Source of the DNA: Calditrichota bacterium
Lineage (GTDB): Bacteria; Zhuqueibacterota; JdFR-76; BMS3Abin05
Assembly (NCBI GenBank): GCA_013151735.1
Contig: JAADHR010000193.1
Location: forward strand, 1 to 55,610
Direction: 5' to 3'
DNA: 55,610 nucleotides
This document shows, in pieces, positions 36,843-45,712 of this stretch (within the stretch, counting starts at the first letter, position 1; the number at the start of each line of letters is the position of its first letter). The notes under the pieces are model-generated. The model ran no database searches, was not told the DNA's origin, and worked only from the letters and a program-made list of their open reading frames with translations. Made by a program: the position numbers and the translations under genes.

Positions 36843-38204
36843 TTACACCTTCTTGCGTTTCCATTTTCCCCTCCAAAAAAAGTATGCCATCAGGATTCCC
36901 TGAAGGCTGTATGCACAGGCGATCGCCAGCCAGATGCCATTTGTCCCCAGACTCAGAAACCGGGGAAGCAGCAGGGCCAGTGGAATTTGTACGGCGAAAA
37001 TCCCGGTGGTAATCACCAACATCGGTGTTGTGGTGTCGCCGGCACCGCTCTGGGCCATTCCTGTAATCAGGCCAATCGCCAGAAAAGGATACGCCAATGT
37101 AGTAATTCTCAAGTACTCGGCACCAATCCTCAACACATCGGGATCCGAATTGAAGATGCGAATCACCCATTCCGGGAAGGCAAAGAACAAAATTCCCATG
37201 GGAATCACAAAGAGCAAGTAATAGGCCGTCGTGTAACGGGTGCTTTTCTCGGCCCGATCGGGCTTTTTGGCCCCCAAATTCAAACCGACCAATGTGGCTG
37301 CGGTGGAACCCAGTGCCCATCCGGGCAGCATAATTATCATCAGCACCCGTAGTCCCACACCGTAGGCGGCCACGGCCACCGTTCCGTAAACGGCCACAAT
37401 TCTCATAATGAACAGATCTCCCAGACTTCTCACACCTCCCTGCACAGAGCCGGGAATGGCGATTTTAATAATCCGCCAGATAATATCCAGATTTAACCGA
37501 AATTCCCTGAGGTGAATCTGAATGAAAGAGACTCCCCGAAACAAAATCCACAGTCCGATGAGCATTCCGATACCCTGCCCGGTGACGGTGGCAATTGCCG
37601 CTCCCCGAACCCCCAGTTTAGGCGCGGGTCCCAGACCGAAAATCAGAATCGGATCAAGCACAATATTCAGCACGGTGGCAAACGCCCAGACCTTCATCGG
37701 CGTCAGGGCATCTCCGATTCCCCGCAGAACGGAACTGATCAGGAAAAAAATAATCAGGGCAAACGAACCCAGAAACACAATTTTTAAATAGGGTGTTCCC
37801 AGCCGGACAACATCCGGGGCCCCTCCCAGGGCCTTAAGCGCCGGTGCCGCAAAAAAGTGACCCAAAACAGCCAAAAGAACGGATAAGACAACACCGAGAA
37901 TCAGCGACTGGTACACGACAATTTTGGTCTGTTCGGTATCTCCGGCGCCGAAAAACCGAGAGACCATCGCCCGCGTCCCCATCGAAACCCCGGCCAGAAA
38001 GGTCCAGACGACAGACATCAGAATCCCGCTCATGGCCACCGCGCCGATGGCATTGGGACCCAGCCGGCCCACAAAAATCATATCCACAATATTGAACAGA
38101 TTCTGCAGCAAATTGCCGAGAACCATCGGCCATGCCAGAATCCAGATACTCTTCGGAATGCGCCCTTCCGTGAGATTGTATTTCTGTCGTGAGTTTCCGT
38201 TCAT
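36843..38204 (-). CDS. MATE family multidrug/cation antiporter
   Basis: This 453-residue inner-membrane transporter has about twelve helices in two MATE repeats (SIWILAWPMVLGNLLQNLFN near 19, RAMVSRFFGAGDTEQTKIVV near 79, and the second-half equivalent ATLVGLNLGAKKPDRAEKST near 285). MATE pumps export cationic drugs with Na+ or H+. It follows the RND gene by 11 bp and is probably part of the same transcript as the ECF sigma operon. Confidence 0.94.
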   Translation of the reverse strand: MNGNSRQKYNLTEGRIPKSIWILAWPMVLGNLLQNLFNIVDMIFVGRLGPNAIGAVAMSGILMSVVWTFLAGVSMGTRAMVSRFFGAGDTEQTKIVVYQSLILGVVLSVLLAVLGHFFAAPALKALGGAPDVVRLGTPYLKIVFLGSFALIIFFLISSVLRGIGDALTPMKVWAFATVLNIVLDPILIFGLGPAPKLGVRGAAIATVTGQGIGMLIGLWILFRGVSFIQIHLREFRLNLDIIWRIIKIAIPGSVQGGVRSLGDLFIMRIVAVYGTVAVAAYGVGLRVLMIIMLPGWALGSTAATLVGLNLGAKKPDRAEKSTRYTTAYYLLFVIPMGILFFAFPEWVIRIFNSDPDVLRIGAEYLRITTLAYPFLAIGLITGMAQSGAGDTTTPMLVITTGIFAVQIPLALLLPRFLSLGTNGIWLAIACAYSLQGILMAYFFWRGKWKRKKV

Positions 38205-38215
38205 GCAGGCAGTCT

Positions 38216-41200
38216 CTACACCTTTCGAAAAAGATTCCGCAGCCAGATACTGAAATCATCCGTCACCTGATAAATTGCCGGAAGTACAATCAACGTAAGC
38301 ACTGTAGATACCGTTAATCCCCCGAAAATGGCCAATCCCACGGGGGCCCACATACCGGCTCGCCCCTCCGTGGGGCCGAAAATAGACGGGAAGAAAATGG
38401 GCAAAATCAGGGGAAGCAACCCCAGATCCGTGGTAGCGGCCGTCATTAAAATGGGGCGAAGCCGGTCGCGGCCGCCTTTCAAAATGGCCTCCCGCCGGGT
38501 CAATCCCTTTCGCCGCATCGTGTTGATATGATCCACCAAGATAATCCCGTTGTTAACCACCAGTCCGAATACGATAATCACACCGAGCATGCCCACTTCG
38601 CTCAAGTTGGTATTGGTCAGCCAGAAGGAGAGCAGAATTCCGATAATCGCAAACGGGACGGAAAACATAATCACAAAGGGATGAACCACCGACTCAAACA
38701 GCGCTGCCATCACCATTAAAATCAACAGGGCTGAAAACCACAGGACAAAGCGCGATTCTGATTCCGACCGGCGCCACCGGCGATAGTTGCGTCCGAATTC
38801 CCAACTGTAGCCCGGAGGAAATTTCATCACCGAAATTGCCTGGGTAATGGCGCGGCCTGCCGTAAACAAACCCCGCCGATCCAGATTGGCATACACCGTG
38901 ATAATGTGCTTTCGTTTCTCCCGCACCAGTTGCTGCGGGCCTTTGGTTATGCTGAATTTTGCAACCGTGTAAAGCGGCACCAAGGTCTTTTTTTCACTTC
39001 CCACGGTGAGATTTTTCAGTTTTTCCAGATTGGCCCGGTCTTCCTCACGGAGTTGAATTTGAATGTCGATTTCCCGGTCTTTTGCCTTGTATTTGGTGCT
39101 GGCCCGGCTGGTAAGGGCCGAAAAAATGGTCCGGGCCACGCGCTGAGAGGACAACCCATATTGATTCGACCGCGTCCGATCCACCGAAACCCGTACCTCC
39201 TCTTCTCCGGTTTCCAGGCTGGTTTCCACGTCTTTCACGCCCCGGATGTGCGCAATCTGCTTTTGAACCTCTTCCGCAATCATTGAAAGCACATCCAGAT
39301 CGTCCCCCTTCAGCGTGACACTGATTCCCATTTCTCCTCCGGACATGCCATGCATCCGGCGGATTCGGTACGCGACGCCCGGCAGACGAGGCAGGGCCTT
39401 TTGAATTTTCCGAAGGGCCTCCATCGTTGTCAGATGACTTTCCTCCGGATCCTTCAAAAAGAAGGTGATGCGCCCCCGGCCTCCCTGATTGGAGCGGCCT
39501 TTGCCAAATTCCGTGGAAATGGCCTGGATTCCAAATTCGTCCCGCTGACTGAGGAATTTGCTCTCGATGCCGTCAAACAACTCCCGGATTTCCTTCATCT
39601 GGTAGCTGGGGGGAATATCCACGCGAAAGTCAATCTGCCGGGAGGGTGTCGGCGGCATAAACTCACGGTCAATCTTGGTGTACAGGAAAAGACTCATTCC
39701 AAGAACAATCAGGGCCGAACCGATCGTCAGCCAGGGACGGGACAGCGTCCAGCTCATTAGGGACTGGTATTTTTCCGTCAGCCAGACGATTTCTCTGGAC
39801 TTCGGTTTTTCTTTTCCGGTAAAAATGAGCGACGCCAGCAAGGGAACGAACGTAACGGCAATCAGAAGCGAGGAAAAAAGAATCACGCAAATGACCAACC
39901 CGAATTCAAACATGAATCGTCCCATGCCTCCCGACGACATCACCACGCGGGGAAGAAAGACAATCATTGTGGTCAGGGTGGCGGCCATGACGGCCGTGCC
40001 CACTTCCCGGCTGCCGACAATCGCGGCGCGTTTGGCATCCAGGCCTTCTTCCTGCTTGTGGCGAAAAATATTTTCCAGAACCACAATGGAGGGGTCTACC
40101 ACCATCCCGATGGCGTAAATCATGGCCATCATCGAGAGCAGATTCAGTGTAATTCCGGAATGGATGGGACTGAGCCGGGAGAGGTACATGATGAGAAACG
40201 TAAACAGAATGGAGATCGGAATGGCCAGTGAAATAATGAGCGTGCTTCGCCATTTTCGGAGAAAAACAAACAGAACCAAAATGGCCAGAATGGCTCCGAA
40301 TAGCCCCGACCACTTCAGGGAATTAATGCTTTTCAGGATTTCCTGCGATTGGTCCCGGAAAACCTGAATATTTAAATGTCCGTACTGCGGGTCCGTTTGA
40401 ATGCTTCTCAGGAGCTGCTTGATGCGTTTGGCCACATCGACCACATTGGCCGTGGAGGCCTTGTAAATGGAAAGCACAACAGCGTCTTTTCCGTTCAGGC
40501 GGCGGTAGCGTTTTTTCTCCGGGTAGTCATACGTCACTTTGGCCACATCCCGAAGATGAATGGTTGAGCCTCGAATGGGAACGTCGGCAATCTGGCTGAT
40601 CTCTTTAAATTCCCCGATTGCCCGGACGGTAAATTTTCGGCCGCCGTCGTAAACAAATCCCCCGGAAATATTTACATTATTCGCCCGAATACTCTGAATG
40701 AGCTGATACACGTCAATGTGATGGGCACGCAAAAGAGCCTGATTCAGTTGTACCAGAATTTGTCGGCGGTCCACGCCCCAAACATCCACATTGGCCACCC
40801 CGTCAATGCGCTCAATGCGCGGCTGCAGGACATTGTTTACAAAATCGATGAGATCCGTTTTACTGCGATCCCAGGAAATGCTGAAATTAAAAATGGGCAT
40901 GTCGGAGCTTTGCCAGTGCTGGATGCGGATTTGCTCCACATCGTCCGGCAAATACTGCCATGCCCGGTCCATGCGATCCCGGATCTCCATGGCCGCAATG
41001 TCCATGTCCGTACCGTCTTCGAACTCCACCGTAACATTTGACCCATTGGCTGAAGACGTGGAGGAGATATTATCCAGATTACTGACCGTACTGACCAGGT
41101 CCTCGATGGGCTGGGTAATGAGCCGTTCCACTTCCTCGGGCGAGGAGGATTTGTACGGGACGAAAATTCTGAGCCGGGCGGAGGATATTTCCGGCATGAA

Positions 41201-41305
41201 GGCCAACGGCAGTCTGTTTAAGGAAATCCATCCCAGGACCACAATCAGCAGCATGATCATGAACATGGTAACGGGACGTTTGACTGCATATTCGGAAATA
41301 GTCAT
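38216..41305 (-). CDS. RND efflux permease (AcrB/MdtB-like), sigma-E operon copy
   Basis: The start at 41303-41305 gives 1029 residues beginning TISEYAVKRPVTMFMIMLLI, the usual RND first helix. An upstream start would add 14 unrelated residues. The relay Asp is in AIGMVVDPSIVVLENIFRHK near 400, and the second half repeats the fold (FEFGLVICVILFSSLLIAVT). It pairs with the adaptor gene upstream, from which it is separated by 119 bp holding two hairpins. The TolC-type channel is not in the window. Confidence 0.93.
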   Translation of the reverse strand: MTISEYAVKRPVTMFMIMLLIVVLGWISLNRLPLAFMPEISSARLRIFVPYKSSSPEEVERLITQPIEDLVSTVSNLDNISSTSSANGSNVTVEFEDGTDMDIAAMEIRDRMDRAWQYLPDDVEQIRIQHWQSSDMPIFNFSISWDRSKTDLIDFVNNVLQPRIERIDGVANVDVWGVDRRQILVQLNQALLRAHHIDVYQLIQSIRANNVNISGGFVYDGGRKFTVRAIGEFKEISQIADVPIRGSTIHLRDVAKVTYDYPEKKRYRRLNGKDAVVLSIYKASTANVVDVAKRIKQLLRSIQTDPQYGHLNIQVFRDQSQEILKSINSLKWSGLFGAILAILVLFVFLRKWRSTLIISLAIPISILFTFLIMYLSRLSPIHSGITLNLLSMMAMIYAIGMVVDPSIVVLENIFRHKQEEGLDAKRAAIVGSREVGTAVMAATLTTMIVFLPRVVMSSGGMGRFMFEFGLVICVILFSSLLIAVTFVPLLASLIFTGKEKPKSREIVWLTEKYQSLMSWTLSRPWLTIGSALIVLGMSLFLYTKIDREFMPPTPSRQIDFRVDIPPSYQMKEIRELFDGIESKFLSQRDEFGIQAISTEFGKGRSNQGGRGRITFFLKDPEESHLTTMEALRKIQKALPRLPGVAYRIRRMHGMSGGEMGISVTLKGDDLDVLSMIAEEVQKQIAHIRGVKDVETSLETGEEEVRVSVDRTRSNQYGLSSQRVARTIFSALTSRASTKYKAKDREIDIQIQLREEDRANLEKLKNLTVGSEKKTLVPLYTVAKFSITKGPQQLVREKRKHIITVYANLDRRGLFTAGRAITQAISVMKFPPGYSWEFGRNYRRWRRSESESRFVLWFSALLILMVMAALFESVVHPFVIMFSVPFAIIGILLSFWLTNTNLSEVGMLGVIIVFGLVVNNGIILVDHINTMRRKGLTRREAILKGGRDRLRPILMTAATTDLGLLPLILPIFFPSIFGPTEGRAGMWAPVGLAIFGGLTVSTVLTLIVLPAIYQVTDDFSIWLRNLFRKV

Positions 41306-41342
41306 AAAAAACCGGGTTCCAGTTGTTTTATTAAAATGTAAC

Positions 41343-41398
41343 CGCACCCTTTACGGGTGCGTCGGCCTATCCTCATTCCGCAGGCGTAAAGCCTGCGG
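41343..41398. repeat. Two tandem perfect hairpins between adaptor and RND genes
   Basis: CGCACCC-TTTAC-GGGTGCG at 41343-41361 and CCGCAGGC-GTAAA-GCCTGCGG at 41378-41398. They lack T tracts. The second phrase resembles a widespread dispersed repeat (CAGGCGTAAAGCCTG). They could also tune expression between the two coupled genes. Confidence 0.55.
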
Positions 41399-41424
41399 CT
41401 ACAGGTTCTCGCAGAATTTTTTTC

Positions 41425-42771
41425 TCACCGCGGGCGCATTCTCAATTTATCCGCGTATTTTTCCCGCATGGCCCGAAAAAAGTCCGCCTGCTTTTTAATA
41501 TCCTTTTCAAAAGACGGATCTCTTTTGACACGCGCCTCGTACTCTTTTTTAATTTCAGGCACACGCAGCAAAAACTTCTTAAACCGCTTTAGGCGTCTGG
41601 CATCCAACGGCGGCCGTGGCGGGTTCTTCTGAATTTCGGATGAATGGGACGCGGCAGGTTTAATTCCGGCCCGGGGAGACTCCGCCGGCACAGCGGTACC
41701 CGTTTCGGTCACCATCCGAACGTAAGCTCCGTTCTGAAGCCCTTCCTGCCCCACAACGACCACCCAATCCCCCTCATTTAGGCCGCTCAACACTTCGACC
41801 CGATCCCCATCGGCAAAACCCAGTTTCACATCCCGCTGGCGGGCAACGCTGTCCTGTACAACAAACACCCGATCGGTTTCGCTCTCCAGCAGAAGGGCCC
41901 GCTTGGGAATCACCAGAGCGTGTGGGTGGGTTTCCGTAATGATTTTCACCGTGGCAAACATTCCGGGGCGCAGGGGCGTCCCCTTCTTCAGCAGCATCAC
42001 GGTCACCTTCACGGTGCCGCTCTCGGGATCCACAATGGGATTAATCATCTTTACGTGACCCCAAAATTCTCTTCCGGGATAGGCCTCCACCGTAACCAGT
42101 GCCCTTTGCCCCACATGGATTTTTTGAATGTCCTTTTCGGGAATAAACACGCGGGCATAAAGCGTGTCGAAATTAACCATCACAAAAACCTTTTGATTCA
42201 CCCCCACATTATTCCCTAACTCAATCAGACGCTGGGTAATCACACCGGAAATTGGCGCCCGAATTTTGGCATACGTGAGCTTTAGTTGAGCTGCTTCCAA
42301 CTGGGATTTGGCCGTTTCATACTGATATTTGACATCGTCAAAATTCTCTTTGCTAATGAGATTTTGGGAATACATTTCCTTTGAACGCTGGAAAAGCCGG
42401 GCATTGTTTTCCGCCTTTGCCAGGGCCTGTTTAACCTCCAGGCGCAGTTCCCGGTCATCCAATTCGGCCAGAATCCTATTTTTCGGGGCGTAATCGCCCT
42501 CTTCTACCGTGATTTTTTGCACCAATCCGGAAACCCGCGACACAACATCCACTTTCCGCAGAGCCTCAATATTGGCATTGCTCAGCAAATAGATGGAAAT
42601 GGGTTCCCGCTTCACCTTCTCTACCTTTACGGGAATCGCACCCATATTCATGGCAGGACGTCCTCTGCTCATTCCCCGCGAACGTTTGGGAGAAGAATCA
42701 TTTTTCCCGCAGGAATAGACAAACGCAACCGCTACTGCAAGCAGAACAAAAATTTTAAATCGTGCGCGCAT
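41425..42771 (-). CDS. RND periplasmic adaptor (HlyD/AcrA-like) lipoprotein with C-terminal extension
   Basis: This 448-residue membrane-fusion protein has a lipoprotein signal (AVAFVYSC, Cys about 21). A barrel-sandwich half-motif (VSGLVQKITVEEGDYAPKNR), a helical hairpin (residues 110-165), the second half (KIRAPISGVITQRLIELGNN) and beta-barrel/membrane-proximal domains follow. Residues about 365-448 are a charged extension not usual in AcrA, ending in Lys/Arg-rich helices. It bridges the RND pump to an outer-membrane channel. The start overlaps the preceding stop by one base (TAATG). Confidence 0.92.
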   Translation of the reverse strand: MRARFKIFVLLAVAVAFVYSCGKNDSSPKRSRGMSRGRPAMNMGAIPVKVEKVKREPISIYLLSNANIEALRKVDVVSRVSGLVQKITVEEGDYAPKNRILAELDDRELRLEVKQALAKAENNARLFQRSKEMYSQNLISKENFDDVKYQYETAKSQLEAAQLKLTYAKIRAPISGVITQRLIELGNNVGVNQKVFVMVNFDTLYARVFIPEKDIQKIHVGQRALVTVEAYPGREFWGHVKMINPIVDPESGTVKVTVMLLKKGTPLRPGMFATVKIITETHPHALVIPKRALLLESETDRVFVVQDSVARQRDVKLGFADGDRVEVLSGLNEGDWVVVVGQEGLQNGAYVRMVTETGTAVPAESPRAGIKPAASHSSEIQKNPPRPPLDARRLKRFKKFLLRVPEIKKEYEARVKRDPSFEKDIKKQADFFRAMREKYADKLRMRPR

Positions 42772-43877
42772 TACCGACGCCCTCCTTTTCGACCCAAATA
42801 GTGTACCATCATTACCAGAGCCACAACTAACAGGCCCACAAAAAGAATAAGATTTCGAGAAGATTTTGCGTTTAGGCGTTGTTGGTTAAAAGAATGAAGG
42901 ATTTTTTCAAGCGCTTCCTGTGACAGGTCACCAAACAGAACTACCGTTGTTCGGCCCAGATTTCGACGCATTTCCCAGACGCCCATGTGAGAGGAAACGG
43001 CGGGATACTTCCTTTTGGCCAGGCGAACCCGGGCCTTTTTCTCGAACAGAGAAAGCGTACTCAGGCCGTCGGAGAAAATGAGCTGGGCAAATTCTCTTTT
43101 CCGAAATCGCAGCAGCCGGAAGGCCTGTGGCTGAAAGCCTTCCGGAAGCCATTCGGGTAAAAGAACCGGAAACGGGAGAACCTTTTGCAGGGAATCCGCG
43201 CTTGCAAAGGTTCTGGAAAACCCGGCCTGTACGGAATCAATCTCATCGGGTAAAATCGTAAACAGCACCGGATCCAGGACGGGATTGAGCAGAAGGTTTT
43301 TAAAATAAGAGTACTGAATGAGTTTGCCGTCCGGAGCGATTTTTTTGAGTTTTAAAAGGAAAAAGGTGTTTCGATCAAGCCGAAGGTACAGACTCGGGCG
43401 GTCGCCTATTTTGGGGATCAGGGAAAGACGCACGGTCTTCCGGCCCAGAAAAACCCCGGATGGCTCTACGCTTACATTGTAATTTTTAAGAATCAACGCC
43501 ATTTGAGATTTGGAAATGGCATGCGAAAATAATTTCCGGTGAAAGAGCAGTGTGCGTTTCCGAAATTTTTGTCCCTTCTTTTTCCGAATAAAAACGGACG
43601 GCGGAATTTCTATGATTTCTTTTCCCATAAAGGAAAGAGGTAAAATAAATTGAATGTGCCGTTTTCCGGATGTATCCTGGTAAATTTTCTGCCAGATACG
43701 CACGGTGTCCACCTGAGTAATCCAGTCGCCCTCGTAGGCCGTGGTCTGATTTGCATGAACCATTTTCCGAAGGATCTCTGCCGTTCCGGTCGGCCGAGAA
43801 AAAGCTGGCGTCGTAAAGATCAAAAATCCTGTAAACCAGAAGAGTACTTTAGATGTACGTTTCACTCTTTTTAACAA
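42771..43877 (-). CDS. RseB/MucB-like sigma-E regulator with C-terminal membrane anchor
   Basis: This 368-residue protein has a signal peptide (KVLFWFTGFLIFTTPAF) and a LolA-like domain (residues 30-215). The MucB/RseB C-domain follows, with LPEWLPEGFQPQAFRLLRF near 240-258 and the hallmark FSDGLSTLSLFEK near 268-280. Unlike soluble E. coli RseB it ends with a membrane helix (LILFVGLLVVALVMMVHYLG) and a basic tail. RseB holds the anti-sigma factor and responds to envelope stress. The gene lies 246 bp after the anti-sigma gene, in the right order for an rpoE-rseA-rseB set. I see no gene in 43878-44123. Confidence 0.82.
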   Translation of the reverse strand: MLKRVKRTSKVLFWFTGFLIFTTPAFSRPTGTAEILRKMVHANQTTAYEGDWITQVDTVRIWQKIYQDTSGKRHIQFILPLSFMGKEIIEIPPSVFIRKKKGQKFRKRTLLFHRKLFSHAISKSQMALILKNYNVSVEPSGVFLGRKTVRLSLIPKIGDRPSLYLRLDRNTFFLLKLKKIAPDGKLIQYSYFKNLLLNPVLDPVLFTILPDEIDSVQAGFSRTFASADSLQKVLPFPVLLPEWLPEGFQPQAFRLLRFRKREFAQLIFSDGLSTLSLFEKKARVRLAKRKYPAVSSHMGVWEMRRNLGRTTVVLFGDLSQEALEKILHSFNQQRLNAKSSRNLILFVGLLVVALVMMVHYLGRKGGRR

Positions 43878-44123
43878 GCACCTTGTTCGTTGATTAATTT
43901 GATAACTTCATTACTAACAAACCCCTAAATCATCTCTTGATGGAGGGGATTTCCCTGCACTTTGTCCGGATTCAATTCCAGCAAAAACAGGCATTACGCG
44001 TTCGCGTACCTGCAACCGCTTTTAATATTTAACCTTTCAACTTTTGTACCGACAGAGATTTTATTTTCAAACCGATTTATGAACATTCGGGAAACTCACG
44101 GGCCAATCTTTTCTTTCAAGCAG

Positions 44124-44597
44124 CTACGGTTCGTCCAGCGCCACAACCGCCAGAGAAGCCTGCTGCCCCACCGGGCTAAATTGAGTGGACAACACGTATT
44201 CTTCCAGAAAGAACTCATTTTCCTGCTTTTGCTGCGCGCTTGATGCAGCCGGGAATCTTTTGTTTTCTTTTATGCGATAATTCCAGATCATAAACAGAAC
44301 GACCACGCCCGTCATAATCACCCAGGCCAATTTTCGCCGTTTCCTGTAAATTCTTCCGGAAGAGTTTCCCCTGTTCACTTCCCGGCGAATTTTCTGGAAT
44401 AAAAATTCCTTTTGAAGAGCAGGCGGTTCGGTCGGGCGAAGTTTTTTCAAAGCCCTGACCGTTTCCCCGTACGCTTGAAATGCTGCACGGCATCGGGCGC
44501 ACGATTCAAGGTGGGACTCAACATCCTGAATTTCTTCAGGCGGCAACGCATTTTCCAGATAGGCTGTAAATTTGTTCTGAACCTCTTTACAGGTCAT
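44124..44597 (-). CDS. Zinc-finger anti-sigma factor, single membrane helix
   Basis: This 157-residue protein has an N-terminal zf-HC2 type zinc motif (Cys3 plus HLESCARC near 29-36) that would bind the sigma factor. One membrane helix (LAWVIMTGVVVLFMIWNY, about 90-107) and a short periplasmic tail follow. It should keep the ECF sigma factor inactive until stress. The start overlaps the sigma gene stop by four bases (ATGA), as expected for a sigma/anti-sigma pair. Confidence 0.9.
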   Translation of the reverse strand: MTCKEVQNKFTAYLENALPPEEIQDVESHLESCARCRAAFQAYGETVRALKKLRPTEPPALQKEFLFQKIRREVNRGNSSGRIYRKRRKLAWVIMTGVVVLFMIWNYRIKENKRFPAASSAQQKQENEFFLEEYVLSTQFSPVGQQASLAVVALDEP

Positions 44598-45109
44598 CTG
44601 TTATCCTTAAAATAGGGTTCCAGCAATTCTTTCAATTTCAACCGCCCGTAATGAAGGCGGGACATCACCGTTCCCACAGGGACGGACAAAATCTCAGCGA
44701 TCTCCTTCTGAGGCAATTCTTCCAGATCGTAGAGCGTAATGACCAGACGTTGTTCCGGCGGCAGTTTTTCAATGCCTTTCAGCAGGATTTCTTTTTCTTC
44801 TTTTCGTGTCAGGGCCAATTCCGGAGAATCCCCGGAATCCGCAAAACTATCGGGATCGACAGGCGTTTTAGAGAAAAACGGAAAAACCCGCGACAAGAGC
44901 CGGCGCTTGCGCTGAAGCTTCTGAAATCGATGGACAACAATCTGAAAGAACCAGGTTGAAAAAGTGCGGCTTGCATCGTAGCGGTGCAAACTGCGAAACA
45001 GCTCCACAAACGCCTCCTGGACCAGCTCTTCCGCATCACGGGAATTCTGCGTCAGATTTAATGCAAAATGGTAAATCCGATCCAGATACAATCGGGATAA
45101 CTGATCCAT
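44594..45109 (-). CDS. RNA polymerase sigma-70 factor, ECF subfamily
   Basis: From the first ATG the protein is 171 residues. Region 2 (YHFALNLTQNSRDAEELVQE, then FVELFRSLHRYDASRTFSTW) and region 4 (LPPEQRLVITLYDLEELPQK, EIAEILSVPVGTVMSRLHYG) are clear. It should direct transcription of envelope-stress genes, probably including its own operon. In-frame codons upstream of the ATG continue typical ECF N-terminal sequence, so the true start may be a non-standard codon up to 17 codons earlier (45158-45160, ATT after AGGA). Confidence 0.93.
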   Translation of the reverse strand: MDQLSRLYLDRIYHFALNLTQNSRDAEELVQEAFVELFRSLHRYDASRTFSTWFFQIVVHRFQKLQRKRRLLSRVFPFFSKTPVDPDSFADSGDSPELALTRKEEKEILLKGIEKLPPEQRLVITLYDLEELPQKEIAEILSVPVGTVMSRLHYGRLKLKELLEPYFKDNR

Positions 45110-45321
45110 GGCCTGTTTTTGGCCGGCCTTTGCGAGTTGAATCAGCCGTTTTTCGTCAATGGGATCCTGTGTTTCTATTGTATTATTCCCTTACGTCAAA
45201 AAAATCTTCAGATCATTTTAATAAATACGAAGAAGCCTTAAAAATAGTTCAAACTGCAGATTGCTCATTTGGCCCCAAAAATAAAATATTTTCCCGGTTG
45301 GGAAAAAACCTCACTTTTATC

Positions 45322-45349
45322 TTGACAATTTCAGAAATTTCTCTAACTT
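45322..45349 (+). promoter_or_regulatory. Candidate promoter for the methionine gamma-lyase-like gene
   Basis: TTGACA (45322-45327) followed after 16 bases by TAACTT (45344-45349). The -35 is perfect and the -10 is weak. Confidence 0.45.
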
Positions 45350-45474
45350 ATTTGTGTTTAATCCAATAGAAGAATAGATGCCACACGCCGTGCTCTTATA
45401 AATTAGTGAATTTTATGAAATCAATCAAACTAAAATTTGGCCGCTGGCGCGAGAGCTGTTGGCGCCTCTGTTAC

Positions 45475-45490
45475 GGGTGGATTTCCACCC
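45475..45490. repeat. Short hairpin, possible dispersed repeat
   Basis: GGGTGG and CCACCC flank ATTT. It is followed by ACTACAAAGG. It lies in the long leader of the PLP enzyme gene. Confidence 0.4.
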
Positions 45491-45712
45491 ACTACAAAGG
45501 ACCCTTTACACGCAAACACTTTTTTACCTCCCTATTTTACACAACTCATCGTTTCATTCAACCTTCTCCATTTCATTGCCTTCATATTCAAATGCTGCAA
45601 CCCGTCAAAACGTTTTTTCGTTCAGATTATCTCTGCTGCTATGTATTTGATCGACCGTTTCTCACCTCAAGCATTTTTGGCAAAAATCATTCATTTAAAA
45701 CAAGGAGGCATT

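Larger units (their letters stand above)
45161..45712. other. Divergent intergenic region with a plus-strand promoter and a repeat hairpin
   Basis: No gene is supported in this 552-bp gap. The plus-strand promoter at 45322-45349 would give a leader of about 355 bases before the PLP enzyme gene. I searched by eye for SAM-riboswitch landmarks there and saw none. GGGTGG-ATTT-CCACCC at 45475-45490 is a short hairpin in a phrase (ACTACAAAGG) that looks like a dispersed repeat. Confidence 0.5.

Noticed and set aside
43962-44243. A 93-residue plus-strand frame opposite the anti-sigma gene
   Set aside because: It is antisense to a well supported gene and its spacer, with no RBS or family motif.
45110-45190. 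ECF-type autoregulatory promoter before the sigma gene (TTTTGACG...)
   Set aside because: The boxes are too weak and the true start codon is uncertain, so spacing cannot be judged.
45161-45712. Possible SAM riboswitch in the long leader of the PLP enzyme
   Set aside because: I looked for the conserved paired elements of SAM riboswitches and did not see them.
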